From: Verrucomicrobiales bacterium
GTDB taxonomy: Bacteria; Verrucomicrobiota; Verrucomicrobiia; Verrucomicrobiales; DEV007
DNA length: 64,000 bases
Assembly: GCA_024638765.1 (NCBI GenBank)
Contig: JAHEJT010000003.1
Span: 1 to 64,000 of the forward strand
Direction of reading: 5' to 3'
Shown: positions 51,205 to 62,477 of the stretch, in pieces
Numbering within the stretch: the first letter of the stretch is position 1
Layout of the letters: each line of letters begins with the position of its first letter
Made by a program: the position numbers and the translations under genes
The notes under the pieces: generated by a model
Told to the model about the DNA's origin: nothing
The model's database searches: none
What the model saw: only the letters and a program-made list of their open reading frames with translations

Positions 51205-51405
51205 ATGCAGATTCAACTCAACGGCGAACCGCATCTCCTGGAGAAATCCCTCCCGGTATCTGACCTGCTCGAGAGGGTGGGCCTGAATCCACAAGCCGTC
51301 CTCGTGGAACTCAATGGCGTGGCGCTCCAGAAAAAAGAACTGGATCAGTCCGTGGTCGAAGACGGCGCCATCGTGGAAATCATCCGCATCGTCGCGGGGG
51401 GGTGA
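51205..51405 (+). CDS. thiS: Sulfur carrier protein ThiS
   Basis: The protein has 66 residues with the beta-grasp pattern MQIQLNGEPHLLEKSLPVSD, VLVELNGVALQKKEL and IIRIVAGG. The C-terminal Gly-Gly is adenylated and thiocarboxylated to donate sulfur to the thiazole of thiamine. It follows thiH on the same strand. Confidence 0.93.
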   Translation: MQIQLNGEPHLLEKSLPVSDLLERVGLNPQAVLVELNGVALQKKELDQSVVEDGAIVEIIRIVAGG

Positions 51406-51410
51406 CACTT

Positions 51411-51560
51411 ATCAATTAGCATTTAGCATTTAGCATTTAGCACTTGTCACGGAAGCGGCAGACTCCGCAGGTTCTTTTCGGTCTTTGCTGCGCGCTCTGC
51501 GCAGAGCAGTCCGGACACCTGCTAAATGCTAAATGCTAAATGCTAAATGCTAAATGCTAA
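51411..51560. repeat. Inverted pair of 7-bp arrays between convergent thiS and nfeD
   Basis: GCATTTA units (51418-51445) and their complements, ATGCTAA units (51521-51560), lie on either side of about 75 bases that include GCTGCGCGCTCTGCGCAG, a palindromic stretch. The arms can pair into a long stem, which might stop transcription from both sides. The right array comes within a few bases of the nfeD stop at 51568. Confidence 0.7.
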
Positions 51561-51567
51561 ATGCCAA

Positions 51568-53214
51568 CTAACCCACCTCCTCCACCACCAGGCGGGCGCC
51601 CTCCTGGGCCACGATGCGCACCTTCGTGCCTTTCTCGATGAACTCACCTTCGGAAACAATGTCCAGCGTCTGATCCCCGAAGCGCCCCTTACCCGACGGC
51701 CTCAGTTCCGTGAGAGTCTCTCCGGTCCCGCCCACCAGCGAATCCGGTGGAGACGCGTTGGTCTCATCACCGAGGACCGCAGTCTCGCCGGGCGCACCCG
51801 CCAGTTCCAGCGAAGCACCCTCCGGCACCGAGGACTTGAGAATCAACCAGCTCATAGCGCGGGTCTCGGGCAAATAACGCATCAGCAGCGCAATCAGGAG
51901 CACCGAACCGGCCAAACCGAGAGCCATGTTGAGAAGGGCTCCGCTCAAGCCGTCCATATCGATGGAGAAAGTGCCGCCGCCGGCCGGATCGATTCCCGCC
52001 ATCGTGTAGATCAACGCCCCCACCATCATAAAGAGGCCGACGAGTCCAAACACGAGGGTACCCGGAAACAGGAAGATCTCCACGCCGATGAGCACCAGCC
52101 CGAGCAGGAAAACGGCGACCACCTCGAACCCGGCGAGATTTCCCGCCATGTAATAGCCGAAGAAGAAGATCCCGAAACAAACGATGGAAACCGCTCCCGG
52201 GATCCCGAAGCCCGGCGACTGCATTTCCATGTAGGCTCCCGCAATGCCGAGGGCCAGGAGCAGGAAAGAAAACCGCGCCACCCACAGCGCGAAGGTTTCG
52301 AACCCCAGTGGTTTGGCGACCAACATTTCACCTTCCAGGCTTTCCTGCGCAATGAGATCTTCGAGATCCTTCGCGATACCTTTGGCGAACACGGCTTTAC
52401 CGTTGATGATTTCGGTGGCTTCCTCGTGATCAAAACTCAGCAGCTCGCCTTTCTTGCTGATTACTTTCACGCCCATGGGATACCTGTCCTTGTCTTCTGC
52501 TCCCACCTCGAGCACCACTTCCATGTCCTTATCGATAAAAGCCTGCGCAATATCCGGATTATGTCCCTTGGCCTTGGCGACACTGCGCACCTGCGCCTTC
52601 ATGATGGAGTCGACTTTATCCTGCATCGTCTCCGGCAATTCCTGACCTGTCGCGGCCACCACCGCGGCTGCTCCGATCGCACTGGTGGGCGCCATGTAGA
52701 CCGCGTCCGTGCCCAGGGCAATAATCGCCCCCGCCGACACCGCGTTCGGATTCACGTAAGTGAAGGTCGGCAGAGTCATTTTCGGCAAGAAATTCATGAT
52801 CAGCTGCCCTGACTGCCACGCCAGTCCCCCCGGTGTGTTCATGTCGAGGATCACGGCCGAGGCGCCGTCTTCCTCCGCCTTTTCCAGGATCCGCTGCATG
52901 AACTTGAAGCGCGCCTCCACGATCAGATCCTTTTCCCCCACCGGGATCACCACGATCTTCCCCGCGTAACTCTCTTCCTTGACCTTGAACTTATCGAGAC
53001 GCGACTCCGGTTCCTCAGCGGCTGTCTCCCCTTGGACCGCCTGGTCTGCTGGATCGGGCTGGGGCTGCGCCAGGGTGGAAACCGGGCCGAGAGGAGGGGG
53101 TCCGGCCAGCAGAAAGCACAGCCCGGCCCCGATCAGGGTCCACGCCGCCGTGAGACCCGGACCTCCGGGCAGCCCCCGGGAACTTCCCGGTCCTGAAAAA
53201 AACGCACGCCACAT
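51568..53214 (-). CDS. NfeD-type membrane-bound serine protease (ClpP-class)
   Basis: The protein has 548 residues. A signal or anchor segment near the N-terminus leads to a ClpP-like protease domain (about 85-290): VVIPVGEKDLIVEARFKFM, VILDMNTPGGLAWQSG, and the catalytic Ser in NPNAVSAGAIIALGTD with MAPTSAIGAAAVVA holding the likely Lys region. Several membrane helices follow (FSFLLLALGIAGAYMEM, GAVSIVCFGIFFFGYYMAG, AVFLLGLVLIGVEIFLFPGT), then the small NfeD beta-barrel (SGKGRFGDQTLDIVSEGEFI) at the end. It is thought to act with stomatin-like proteins in membrane quality control. Confidence 0.88.
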   Translation of the reverse strand: MWRAFFSGPGSSRGLPGGPGLTAAWTLIGAGLCFLLAGPPPLGPVSTLAQPQPDPADQAVQGETAAEEPESRLDKFKVKEESYAGKIVVIPVGEKDLIVEARFKFMQRILEKAEEDGASAVILDMNTPGGLAWQSGQLIMNFLPKMTLPTFTYVNPNAVSAGAIIALGTDAVYMAPTSAIGAAAVVAATGQELPETMQDKVDSIMKAQVRSVAKAKGHNPDIAQAFIDKDMEVVLEVGAEDKDRYPMGVKVISKKGELLSFDHEEATEIINGKAVFAKGIAKDLEDLIAQESLEGEMLVAKPLGFETFALWVARFSFLLLALGIAGAYMEMQSPGFGIPGAVSIVCFGIFFFGYYMAGNLAGFEVVAVFLLGLVLIGVEIFLFPGTLVFGLVGLFMMVGALIYTMAGIDPAGGGTFSIDMDGLSGALLNMALGLAGSVLLIALLMRYLPETRAMSWLILKSSVPEGASLELAGAPGETAVLGDETNASPPDSLVGGTGETLTELRPSGKGRFGDQTLDIVSEGEFIEKGTKVRIVAQEGARLVVEEVG

Positions 53215-53324
53215 TGAGAAACAATCTGGCTTCAACTCTGATAGGTGTAAAGGTAGTAGTAGAAGCAAACCAATGAAGCAACGCCGGAGCCGGCCGAGGC
53301 CGTCCCCGGACGTTTCGTCCCGTT

Positions 53325-55169
53325 ATGGGCCTTATCCCCGACGAAACCATCCAGGAAATTATCGCCGCCACGGACATCGTGGAACTGATCGGCTCTTATT
53401 TTCCGCTCAAACGCGCCGGCTCCAATTACCGCGCGCTCTGTCCTTTTCACCAGGAGAAGACTCCTTCCTTCAACGTCAATCCCGCGCGCAATACTTACCA
53501 CTGCTTCGGCTGCGGGGCCGGCGGCGGCGCCCTCCGTTTCGTGCAGGAACACGAAGGCGTCGACTTTCCCACTGCCGTCCGCAAACTGGCCGAACGCGCC
53601 GGGATCGTCATCCCGGAAGAAAATTTCGATCCCGAGGCCGAACGGCGCGGACGACTCCGCAATCGCCTGCTCGCCCTCCATAAAGACGCCGCCGCCTGGT
53701 TTCACCACCTCTTGTTCAAGCACGAGATCGCGGCACCGGCGCGCGCTTACCTCAAAGGCCGCTGCGTCGCTATGGAAACCGCGCGCGAATGGCAGCTCGG
53801 ATACGCGCCCGAATCCGGTGACCTCCTCAAGAACTGGGCCCGGGAAATGGAATACCCCGAAGACCTCCTCGTCGAGGGTGGGCTGCTCTCGCCGCGCGAT
53901 GAGAACAACCCTGCGCGCGGCAATTACAGCCGCTTCCGTGATCGCCTCATGTTTCCCATCGCGAACGATTACGGGGACATCATCGCGTTCAGCGGACGCC
54001 TGCTCGATCCGGACGTCAAGGCCGCCAAGTACACCAACTCTCCGGAAACGCTCCTCTTCAATAAGAGCAAAACCATTTACGGACTCGATAAGACCAAGCG
54101 CGAGATTCTCCGTGAAGGCCGGGCCGTGGTCTGCGAGGGCCAGCTCGATCTCATCGCTTGCCACACCCACGGCATCAAGAACGTGGTCGCGCCTCTCGGC
54201 ACCGCTTTCACGGAAGCCCACGCCCGCGTCCTCAAGCGATTTACCGAGGAACTCATCCTCTGCTTCGATTCCGATCCCGCCGGGCTGAAGGCCGCGGAAC
54301 GCACCTTTACGGAACTCGCCAAGGCCGATCTCGTCGCCCGGGTCGTCACCATGCCTCCGGGCGAAGATCCCGACTCGCTGATTACATCACGCGGTGCCGA
54401 CGCCTTTCGGACCCTGCTTGATGACGCCCGCGATTTCCTCGATTTTCAAATCGATCACAAGAGCTCCACGCTCGATCTTGAATCCCTTCGCGACCGCGTC
54501 CGCTTCGCGCACGAAATCGCATCCACGGTCGCCCTGATCAACGATAGAATTCTTCAGGACGCCGCCATCCAAAAAGTGGCCTCCCGGCTCGGTATCCCCG
54601 CGCAGGAGTTCCGCGAATACGTGGCGCGCGAAGTCCGCGAACACAAGCGACACGGCGGACGCGTCCGCCGCGGGGAGCAACGGCGCGCCGGCGTGGAGGC
54701 ACCCTCGCCGGAGTCCGGCCCCCTGGAAGTCAACAACCCCGCCGTCAGCCTGCTCTGCCAACTTCTGCTCACCAGCGCCGAAGCCCGCGCGTGGGTATTG
54801 GAAAATGATAGCCCTGAAATTCTGAAAGATATTGCAGACTCCGACGTTTTGTCGAAGGTGTGGAATGCCGACATCAGAGTGGACGATTCCTCATCGGTGG
54901 GCGCCTTTCTCACAGGTCTCAGTCCCGCCGAGGAGACCTTTCTCAGCGGGCTTATCCACCAGCCGGCCCCCGGGGGGGGCGCCGGGACCGCCCGGGATTG
55001 TCTCCGGAGTCTCAAGCGCCGCGGGATTGAAAACAAGCTCCGGGAGAAGATCAGCCAGCTCAAGCGCCCCAATCTCTCGACGGACGATATTCACCGGCTG
55101 CAAAAAGAAGTGCTTGACCTTAAATCATCGTTAAATGATATTGCGCCGTTCGTCCCTGAGAGCGGCTGA
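53325..55169 (+). CDS. dnaG: DNA primase
   Basis: The protein has 614 residues. DnaG makes RNA primers for replication. The zinc-binding domain shows CPFHQEKTPSFNVNPARNTY and HCFGCGAGGG. The TOPRIM centre is in VVCEGQLDLIACHTHGIKNV and LCFDSDPAGLKAAERTF, with GEDPDSLI. A Gly/Pro-rich stretch (HQPAPGGGAGTARD) precedes the C-terminal helicase-binding helices. It is followed by rpoD after 45 bases, the common dnaG-rpoD order. Confidence 0.96.
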   Translation: MGLIPDETIQEIIAATDIVELIGSYFPLKRAGSNYRALCPFHQEKTPSFNVNPARNTYHCFGCGAGGGALRFVQEHEGVDFPTAVRKLAERAGIVIPEENFDPEAERRGRLRNRLLALHKDAAAWFHHLLFKHEIAAPARAYLKGRCVAMETAREWQLGYAPESGDLLKNWAREMEYPEDLLVEGGLLSPRDENNPARGNYSRFRDRLMFPIANDYGDIIAFSGRLLDPDVKAAKYTNSPETLLFNKSKTIYGLDKTKREILREGRAVVCEGQLDLIACHTHGIKNVVAPLGTAFTEAHARVLKRFTEELILCFDSDPAGLKAAERTFTELAKADLVARVVTMPPGEDPDSLITSRGADAFRTLLDDARDFLDFQIDHKSSTLDLESLRDRVRFAHEIASTVALINDRILQDAAIQKVASRLGIPAQEFREYVAREVREHKRHGGRVRRGEQRRAGVEAPSPESGPLEVNNPAVSLLCQLLLTSAEARAWVLENDSPEILKDIADSDVLSKVWNADIRVDDSSSVGAFLTGLSPAEETFLSGLIHQPAPGGGAGTARDCLRSLKRRGIENKLREKISQLKRPNLSTDDIHRLQKEVLDLKSSLNDIAPFVPESG

Positions 55170-55214
55170 ACACCCCAACATTCGCTCCTCCGGGAGTGCC
55201 CTTTACTCATCACT

Positions 55215-57248
<2,034 letters not shown>

Positions 57249-57383
57249 GGCACGCCTCCCCGCCCGCCCGCCGGGAATGCCCCTCATTGCACCGCCGGCA
57301 CGGCCTTTGCTTCCCGGAAATGCGGGAAAAACCCGGTTTCCCCGCAACCATGGAGGCAAATCCCTGTTATATTGGGTGAATCC

Positions 57384-57902
57384 ATGAGCCAGCCTGAAGA
57401 CATCCAGCCTCCCAACGGCGCCCCCGGGGATATTCCCGAGGAAAATCTGCCTGAGGAACGCGACGCCGTCTGGGAGCTCCTGCAAAAGGCCCGCCAGGTC
57501 GAGCCCGGCCCCCATTTCACCGGGAACGTCGTCCGCGAGGTCCGGGAGCTCGGGTCCTCCGGGCCTGCACCGCTCTCGAAAATCATCCCCTTCCCCCGTC
57601 TCGCCTACGCCGCCGCCGCCCTCATCCTGCTCTCCCTCGCCGTCCTCCAGGTCCTGCGCTCTCCCACCCCCTCAGGGGACGAGATCGTCGTCGCCCCGGA
57701 GGCGGGCGCCAGCCAAGTGGCCACTGCCGGCGTCGAAGCCGTCGCCTCCACGGAGCCCCTTCTCGAGGACCCGGCCGCCGCCGAGCAATCTCATGGGGAT
57801 TACCAGGATGAACTCGAGATTATCGATTATCTCGACGGTCTTCTCGCCGTCGGCGACGTCCAGTCTCTCACCGACGACGACCTCGCCGAACTGCTGTTCT
57901 AG
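57384..57902 (+). CDS. Single-pass membrane protein of unknown function (anti-sigma-like layout)
   Basis: The protein has 172 residues from MSQPEDIQPPNGAPG. A cytoplasmic part of about 75 residues (RDAVWELLQKARQVEPGPHF) precedes one membrane helix (AYAAAALILLSLAVLQVL) and an acidic outer part ending EIIDYLDGLLAVGDVQSLTD. The layout is like small anti-sigma or membrane regulators, but no zinc-binding HxxxCxxC is present. It follows rpoD after 135 bases. The function is not known. Confidence 0.65.
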   Translation: MSQPEDIQPPNGAPGDIPEENLPEERDAVWELLQKARQVEPGPHFTGNVVREVRELGSSGPAPLSKIIPFPRLAYAAAALILLSLAVLQVLRSPTPSGDEIVVAPEAGASQVATAGVEAVASTEPLLEDPAAAEQSHGDYQDELEIIDYLDGLLAVGDVQSLTDDDLAELLF

Positions 57903-57914
57903 GAGTAGCGGCGG

Positions 57915-57982
57915 CCAAAGTAGTCCCACACTCCGTGTGGGGCATTATAACGGACCCCCACACGGTGTGTGGGGACTACATT
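57915..57982. repeat. Nested palindrome (hairpin) after the 57384 gene
   Basis: AGTCCCACACTCCGTGTGGG and CCCCACACGGTGTGTGGGGA are near-complementary arms, each also palindromic in itself, separated by CATTATAACGGA. It could act as a terminator between the gene at 57384 and convergent aat. Confidence 0.5.
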
Positions 57983-58012
57983 CGCCCCTCCGGGGCTGCA
58001 TCAATCCCGATT

Positions 58013-58615
58013 CTAGAACCCCCCGCGGAACATCAGCGCCTCCTTCAGCAACTGCATGTATTCCTGCCGTGGAATTTCCCGGCATCCGAACTGGTCCAGG
58101 TGCGGATTGGACCACTGCGTATCCAGCAGCGTCATTCCCTGCTCACGCATCCGCTGCACCAACGCCACCAGCGCGACCTTCGAGGCATTGCTGACTCGAC
58201 TGAACATCGACTCTCCAAAAAAAGCTCCCCCGATGGAGACCCCGTAAAGTCCTCCCGCCAATTCGCCGTCCAGCCACGTCTCCACGGAATGGGCATACCC
58301 CAATGCGTGCAATGATACGAAGCTCTCGACAATCACCGGACTGATCCAAGTCTCCCGCCGGTCCGCGCATCCCTGGATCACTTGCTCGAAAGCCGTGTCC
58401 ACGCGAACCTCAAACTGGCTGCGGCGCAAACACGGCTTCAACCCATGCGGCACGTGGAAGTCTTTCAGGGGAATAATGCCCCTGGGGTCCGGCGAAAACC
58501 ACGCGATTTCTCCGTCCTCCAACGCCATGGGAAAGATCCCCATTCGATAAGCCTTGATCAGAAACTCCGGCTCAATAACACCCGGTGTTTTTCCCGACCA
58601 TAAATCCGGTTGCAT
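58013..58615 (-). CDS. aat: Leucyl/phenylalanyl-tRNA--protein transferase
   Basis: The protein has 200 residues. Aat attaches Leu or Phe to N-terminal Lys or Arg, marking proteins for ClpAP under the N-end rule. The family pattern is complete: AYRMGIFPMALEDGEIAWFS with PDPRGIIPL, HVPHGLKPCLRRSQFEVRVD, ETWISPVIVESFVSLHALGY, VETWLDGELAGGLYGVSIGG with AFFGESMFSR, and DTQWSNPHLDQFGCREIPR. It is divergent from coaD. Confidence 0.95.
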   Translation of the reverse strand: MQPDLWSGKTPGVIEPEFLIKAYRMGIFPMALEDGEIAWFSPDPRGIIPLKDFHVPHGLKPCLRRSQFEVRVDTAFEQVIQGCADRRETWISPVIVESFVSLHALGYAHSVETWLDGELAGGLYGVSIGGAFFGESMFSRVSNASKVALVALVQRMREQGMTLLDTQWSNPHLDQFGCREIPRQEYMQLLKEALMFRGGF

Positions 58616-58670
58616 CAGTCTTCGTTTCCTAAGATGATTTCCCCTGAAAATATTATCGCTGAAGTTTCGG

Positions 58671-59153
58671 ATGCAGAAAGCAATTTATCCCGGAAGTTTT
58701 GACCCCGTTACATTCGGTCATCTCGATGTCATCCAGAGAGCTTCTCGCCTCTGCGATGCTATTGTCGTGGCCGTGGCCAACAACGACGGTAAAAAATCGC
58801 TTTTCACAATCGAAGAACGTATCGAGTTAATTCAAGAAGCAACCAGCGGAAATGAAAAGGTCGTGGAAGTCACCAGCTTTGACGGACTGCTCGTCGATTT
58901 TGCCCGCGCGCAGGGCGCACTCGCTATCGTCCGCGGACTCCGCGCTATTTCCGACTTCGAATTCGAATTCCAGATGGCCCTGATGAACCGAAAACTCGAT
59001 CCCACCCTCGAAACCATTTTCCTTATGCCCACAGAAGAATATACCTACTTGAGTTCGCGGATCGTCAAGGAAATCGCTCGGCTCCACGGCGACGTCTCAG
59101 CCTTCGTCCCCAAAGCCGCCGCCGCGGCCCTGGCGACAAAATTCTCGGCCTGA
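58671..59153 (+). CDS. coaD: Pantetheine-phosphate adenylyltransferase
   Basis: The protein has 160 residues. CoaD adds AMP to 4'-phosphopantetheine, the next-to-last step of coenzyme A synthesis. Signature motifs are YPGSFDPVTFGHLDVIQRA (with the HxGH-like TFGH), AIVRGLRAISDFEFEFQMAL, and TEEYTYLSSRIVKEIARLHG. panB, an early gene of the same pathway, is at 45 kb. Confidence 0.96.
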   Translation: MQKAIYPGSFDPVTFGHLDVIQRASRLCDAIVVAVANNDGKKSLFTIEERIELIQEATSGNEKVVEVTSFDGLLVDFARAQGALAIVRGLRAISDFEFEFQMALMNRKLDPTLETIFLMPTEEYTYLSSRIVKEIARLHGDVSAFVPKAAAAALATKFSA

Positions 59154-59191
59154 CCCCGGTGTCCGGGAATCGGGAGCGGGTAACAGAGTCA

Positions 59192-59275
59192 GCCCCTCCA
59201 CGAGCGGAAATACGCCCCGCACCCTCTCCCTGGTCCCCGCTACCCGATACCTAATCCCCGATACCTCTCACCCCC
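59192..59275. repeat. 7-bp-phased array before the yceD gene
   Basis: TCCCCGC, TACCCGA, TACCTAA, TCCCCGA, TACCTCT and CACCCCC run in register up to a few bases before the ATG at 59278, leaving no Shine-Dalgarno motif. Confidence 0.6.
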
Positions 59276-59277
59276 CT

Positions 59278-59775
59278 ATGCACATCGACATCGGCAGCAT
59301 CCCTCCCGAAGGCATCCTCATCGAGGGCGAGGAGGGATCCGATCTCTTCCAGCTCCGGGAGGAAGGGGAAGAGGTCCGCGCGGCCTCGCCCCTCCGATAC
59401 CGCCTCCACGCGTCCCTCCAGGGGGATGAACTCCTTCTCCAGGGGACCCTCGAAGCGCAGTTTGAGCTGCGCTGTGTCCGCTGCCTGGAGTTCTTCACCA
59501 AGACCGTCCGTCTCGATCCCTATACTCTCCTGCACCCCGTGGAAAATACGGGAATCCAGGACTTGACGGACAGAGTCCGCGAAGATATTTTGCTCGACCT
59601 TCCGGGATACCCCCGCTGCGAACAGGCCGATTCTCCCCGAGAATGCCCCAAACTAGGGTCCTTTGCCCCGGAATCCGATTACAAGAAGATCCAATCCTCC
59701 GGAGAAGAGAAAAACGTCTGGAAGGAACTCGACAAGCTCGACCCGAAATCAGAGGAAAAATCCGGAGACCACTGA
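59278..59775 (+). CDS. yceD: YceD/DUF177 family protein
   Basis: The protein has 165 residues. The family is encoded before rpmF in many bacteria and is linked to 23S rRNA handling or ribosome assembly. The core is LHASLQGDELLLQGTLEAQF, ELRCVRCLEFFTKTVRLDP with the CxxC, and VREDILLDLPGYPRC. Here it stands 15 bases before rpmF. The C-terminal tail is charged (SGEEKNVWKELDKLDPKSEE). Confidence 0.85.
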   Translation: MHIDIGSIPPEGILIEGEEGSDLFQLREEGEEVRAASPLRYRLHASLQGDELLLQGTLEAQFELRCVRCLEFFTKTVRLDPYTLLHPVENTGIQDLTDRVREDILLDLPGYPRCEQADSPRECPKLGSFAPESDYKKIQSSGEEKNVWKELDKLDPKSEEKSGDH

Positions 59776-59790
59776 ACAAGAAATCTCGTC

Positions 59791-59973
59791 ATGGCTGCAC
59801 CAAAAAGCAAAATCTCGAAGATGAAGGGCAAGACACGCCGTGGAGCCAACCGCTGGCGGGCACCCAAGCTGCGGCCTTGCCCGGAATGCAGCAGCGCCGT
59901 CCCCTCGCACATCGCCTGCCCTTCCTGCGGCTATTACAAGGATCGCCAGGTGCTCAGTGTGGACAACTTCTAA
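59791..59973 (+). CDS. rpmF: 50S ribosomal protein L32
   Basis: The protein has 60 residues: MAAPKSKISKMKGKTRRGAN is the L32 N-terminus, and two CxxC pairs (CPECSSAVPSHIACPSCGYY) form the zinc-ribbon variety. It lies in the yceD-rpmF-plsX-fabH order that couples ribosome and membrane-lipid genes in many bacteria. Confidence 0.95.
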   Translation: MAAPKSKISKMKGKTRRGANRWRAPKLRPCPECSSAVPSHIACPSCGYYKDRQVLSVDNF

Positions 59974-60144
59974 GCCCGCGTTTCTCTCGCCCCCGATTTT
60001 TTCAGGCCATCCCTCTCCGCGGGGAGCGGGGCCGGTTTTTCATTGGCCGCAATCTCTTTGGAGCTTGCGGCTCCCCGGTGCGTGCGCATAGCATGTGCCG
60101 CGTAATCCGCCGCAATTGATCGTCCACCTTACGCACTGGCAGAA

Positions 60145-61155
60145 ATGAAAATTGCCGTCGACGCCATGGGAGGGGACTTCGCCCCCAGGAATGTCGTGCA
60201 TGGGGCCAGAATGGCGAGCGACCAGTTTCCCCGCATCGAGAAACTTTACCTCGTCGGCAAGGAAGCTGCCATCAAGAAACAACTCGACAAATACAAGTTC
60301 TCAGGTTCCGTCGTGGAAATCGTGCCCTGCGCCGAAGTCGTCGGGATGAGCGAGAAAGCAGCCCAGTCTGTCCGAAGAAAGAAAGACTCGTCCATTAGCC
60401 GCGCGGTCGACCTCGTCAAGGACGGCACTTGCGAAGCCATTGTCACCATCGGCAATACCGGGGCCGCCGTGGCCGCCGCCACCGTCAAGCTCCGTATGCT
60501 GCCAGGCGTGGACCGGCCTGGCATCGCCTCGCCCCTCCCCAACGAATACGGAGCCTGCAATATCCTCGACGCCGGGGCCAACGTGGACGCCAAGCCCCAC
60601 CACATCGTCCAATACGGGATTATGGGCGACGTCTACGCCCGGCACGCCCTCGGCGTCACGGAACCTCGCATTGGGCTCATGTCGGTGGGCGAGGAGGACG
60701 AAAAAGGCACTGATTTTACCCGCGAATGCTTCGCGCTGCTCAAGGACGCCCCCATCAATTTTATCGGTAATGTCGAAGGGCACGACCTCTTCGAATCCCC
60801 CGTGGACGTCGTCCTCTGCAACGGTTTTGTCGGCAATGTCATCCTCAAGAGCTGCGAAGCTACGGCCAAAGTCCTGTTAAAATGGATTAAGACCGAGATC
60901 CGCAGTTCACCCCTTCGCAGCCTCGGCGCCATCATGGCCAAGGGCGCTTTCCGCGAGGCCAAACGCAGAACCGATTACCAGAATTACGGAGGAAGCCCCT
61001 TGCTTGGGGTCAAGGGAATCTGCATCATCGGGCACGGTTCCAGCTCTGCTATCGCCATTAAGAACGCCATCCGCGTCGCGGCAGAGGCTATTGAACATGA
61101 AGTGAATCCTCATATCGAGGACGCCATCCGCCAATACGCCGAAGTCCATGCCTGA
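60145..61155 (+). CDS. plsX: Phosphate acyltransferase PlsX
   Basis: The protein has 336 residues. PlsX turns acyl-ACP into acyl-phosphate for phospholipid synthesis. It begins MKIAVDAMGGDFAPRNVVHG; further signatures are SISRAVDLVKDGTCEAIVTI, NTGAAVAAATVKLRMLPGVD, PLPNEYGACNILDAGANVDA and LCNGFVGNVILKSCEA, ending with GGSPLLGVKGICIIGHGSS. Its end overlaps the fabH start by eight bases, so the two are coupled. Confidence 0.96.
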   Translation: MKIAVDAMGGDFAPRNVVHGARMASDQFPRIEKLYLVGKEAAIKKQLDKYKFSGSVVEIVPCAEVVGMSEKAAQSVRRKKDSSISRAVDLVKDGTCEAIVTIGNTGAAVAAATVKLRMLPGVDRPGIASPLPNEYGACNILDAGANVDAKPHHIVQYGIMGDVYARHALGVTEPRIGLMSVGEEDEKGTDFTRECFALLKDAPINFIGNVEGHDLFESPVDVVLCNGFVGNVILKSCEATAKVLLKWIKTEIRSSPLRSLGAIMAKGAFREAKRRTDYQNYGGSPLLGVKGICIIGHGSSSAIAIKNAIRVAAEAIEHEVNPHIEDAIRQYAEVHA

Positions 61156-62161
61156 AGCAAACCACTTCTCCTGCATCACCTCGATTGCGGGCACCGGCAG
61201 CTACGTCCCGGAGAAAATCCTTACCAACCAGGAGCTCGAAAAGCTGGTCGACACTTCCGACGAATGGATTACCTCTCGGACCGGGATTAAGGAACGCCGC
61301 ATCGCCGCGGACGATGAGGCCACCAGCGATCTCGCGAGCCGGGCTGCGGAAAAGGCCATGGAACAATCCGGCGTCACCGCCGAAGAACTCGACCTCATCA
61401 TCGTCGCCACGGTCTCGCCTGATATGTTTTTCCCCGCGACCGCATGCTTCGTGCAGCGAAAAATTCAGGCTGTCAATGCCGTCTGCTTTGATATCTCCGC
61501 CGCGTGCTCGGGTTTTCTCTACGCGCTCCAGATCGCCCGCCACTTCGTCAACACCGGCAGCCGTACCACTGCCCTCATCATCGGCGCGGAGAAACTCAGT
61601 TCCATGGTCAATTGGGAGGACCGTAATACTTGCGTCCTCTTCGGCGACGGCGCCGGCGCCGCCATCGTCCGGCGCGACGACGACGCCAGGAACACGTCGC
61701 GACGCATTCTCTCCACCGTCATGTACAGTGACGGCAATCAAACCGATATCCTCGTCGTTCCTGGAGGCGGATCCGCCTGCCCCATCACTCCGGAAAACGC
61801 CTCTGAAAAATTGAACACGGTGCGCATGGAAGGCCGCGAGGTTTACAAGTACGCCGTCAACGCCATGCGCGACGCCGCGGAAAAAGCGCTGGAGGCCGCC
61901 GGATTAGGCCCCGATGACGTGGACATGGTCATCCCTCACCAGGCCAACCGGCGCATCATCGAGGCCATCACGGACCGCCTCGGCATCCCCTCAGAACGCG
62001 TCTTCGTGAACCTCGACAAGTACGGGAACACGTCCGCCGCCGCCATCGCCATCGCCCTCGACGAAGCCAACCGCAGCGGCGCCATCAAGAAAGGGGATAT
62101 TCTCCTGCTCGTCGCCTTCGGCGCCGGCCTCACCTGGGCGGCGACCGTGATTGAGTGGTAG
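61148..62161 (+). CDS. fabH: 3-oxoacyl-[acyl-carrier-protein] synthase III
   Basis: The protein has 337 residues. FabH starts fatty-acid chains by condensing acetyl-CoA with malonyl-ACP. The catalytic Cys is in FDISAACSGFLYAL, His in VIPHQANRRIIEAI and Asn in NLDKYGNTSAAAIAIAL. The C-terminal LLVAFGAGLTWAATVIEW is typical. It is translationally coupled to plsX. Confidence 0.96.
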   Translation: MPEANHFSCITSIAGTGSYVPEKILTNQELEKLVDTSDEWITSRTGIKERRIAADDEATSDLASRAAEKAMEQSGVTAEELDLIIVATVSPDMFFPATACFVQRKIQAVNAVCFDISAACSGFLYALQIARHFVNTGSRTTALIIGAEKLSSMVNWEDRNTCVLFGDGAGAAIVRRDDDARNTSRRILSTVMYSDGNQTDILVVPGGGSACPITPENASEKLNTVRMEGREVYKYAVNAMRDAAEKALEAAGLGPDDVDMVIPHQANRRIIEAITDRLGIPSERVFVNLDKYGNTSAAAIAIALDEANRSGAIKKGDILLLVAFGAGLTWAATVIEW

Positions 62162-62477
62162 GCGGGCGGCTCCGCCGCCGGGATCAGGACTGCTATGCGC
62201 GGAGCGCATCATTGAATCCGTGGGGACATTGCAGAGCGCGCCGCAGGCGGGATAATTTGGTATCAGGTATCAGGTTCCGGAGTATCCTGTCGGCCAGTCT
62301 CCCCATCCCTGACACCTGAAAACTGATTGATGGTTGCTGAATGATGATTGTCGATTTTCGAAGTTCCGACTTCGTCCTTCAAAAATCAGCAATCATCAAT
62401 CGTCAATTTACACCGTCCCCCCGATACCCAATACCCAATACCCAATACCCAATACCTATTACCTGATACCCGATACC
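62162..62477. repeat. 316-bp spacer: REP-like copy and long 7-bp-phased arrays up to the tatD start
   Basis: Bases 62162-62258 hold a REP-like copy (GCGCGGAGCGC core, TTGCAGAGCGCGCCGCAGG end). From 62309 to 62413 fifteen heptamers are in register (CTGACAC, CTGAAAA, CTGATTG, ATGGTTG, CTGAATG, ATGATTG, TCGATTT and on to TCAGCAA, TCATCAA, TCGTCAA). From 62424 another series (ATACCCA four times, ATACCTA, TTACCTG, ATACCCG, ATACCAT) runs into the ATG of tatD at 62478. No gene was seen. Confidence 0.8.
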
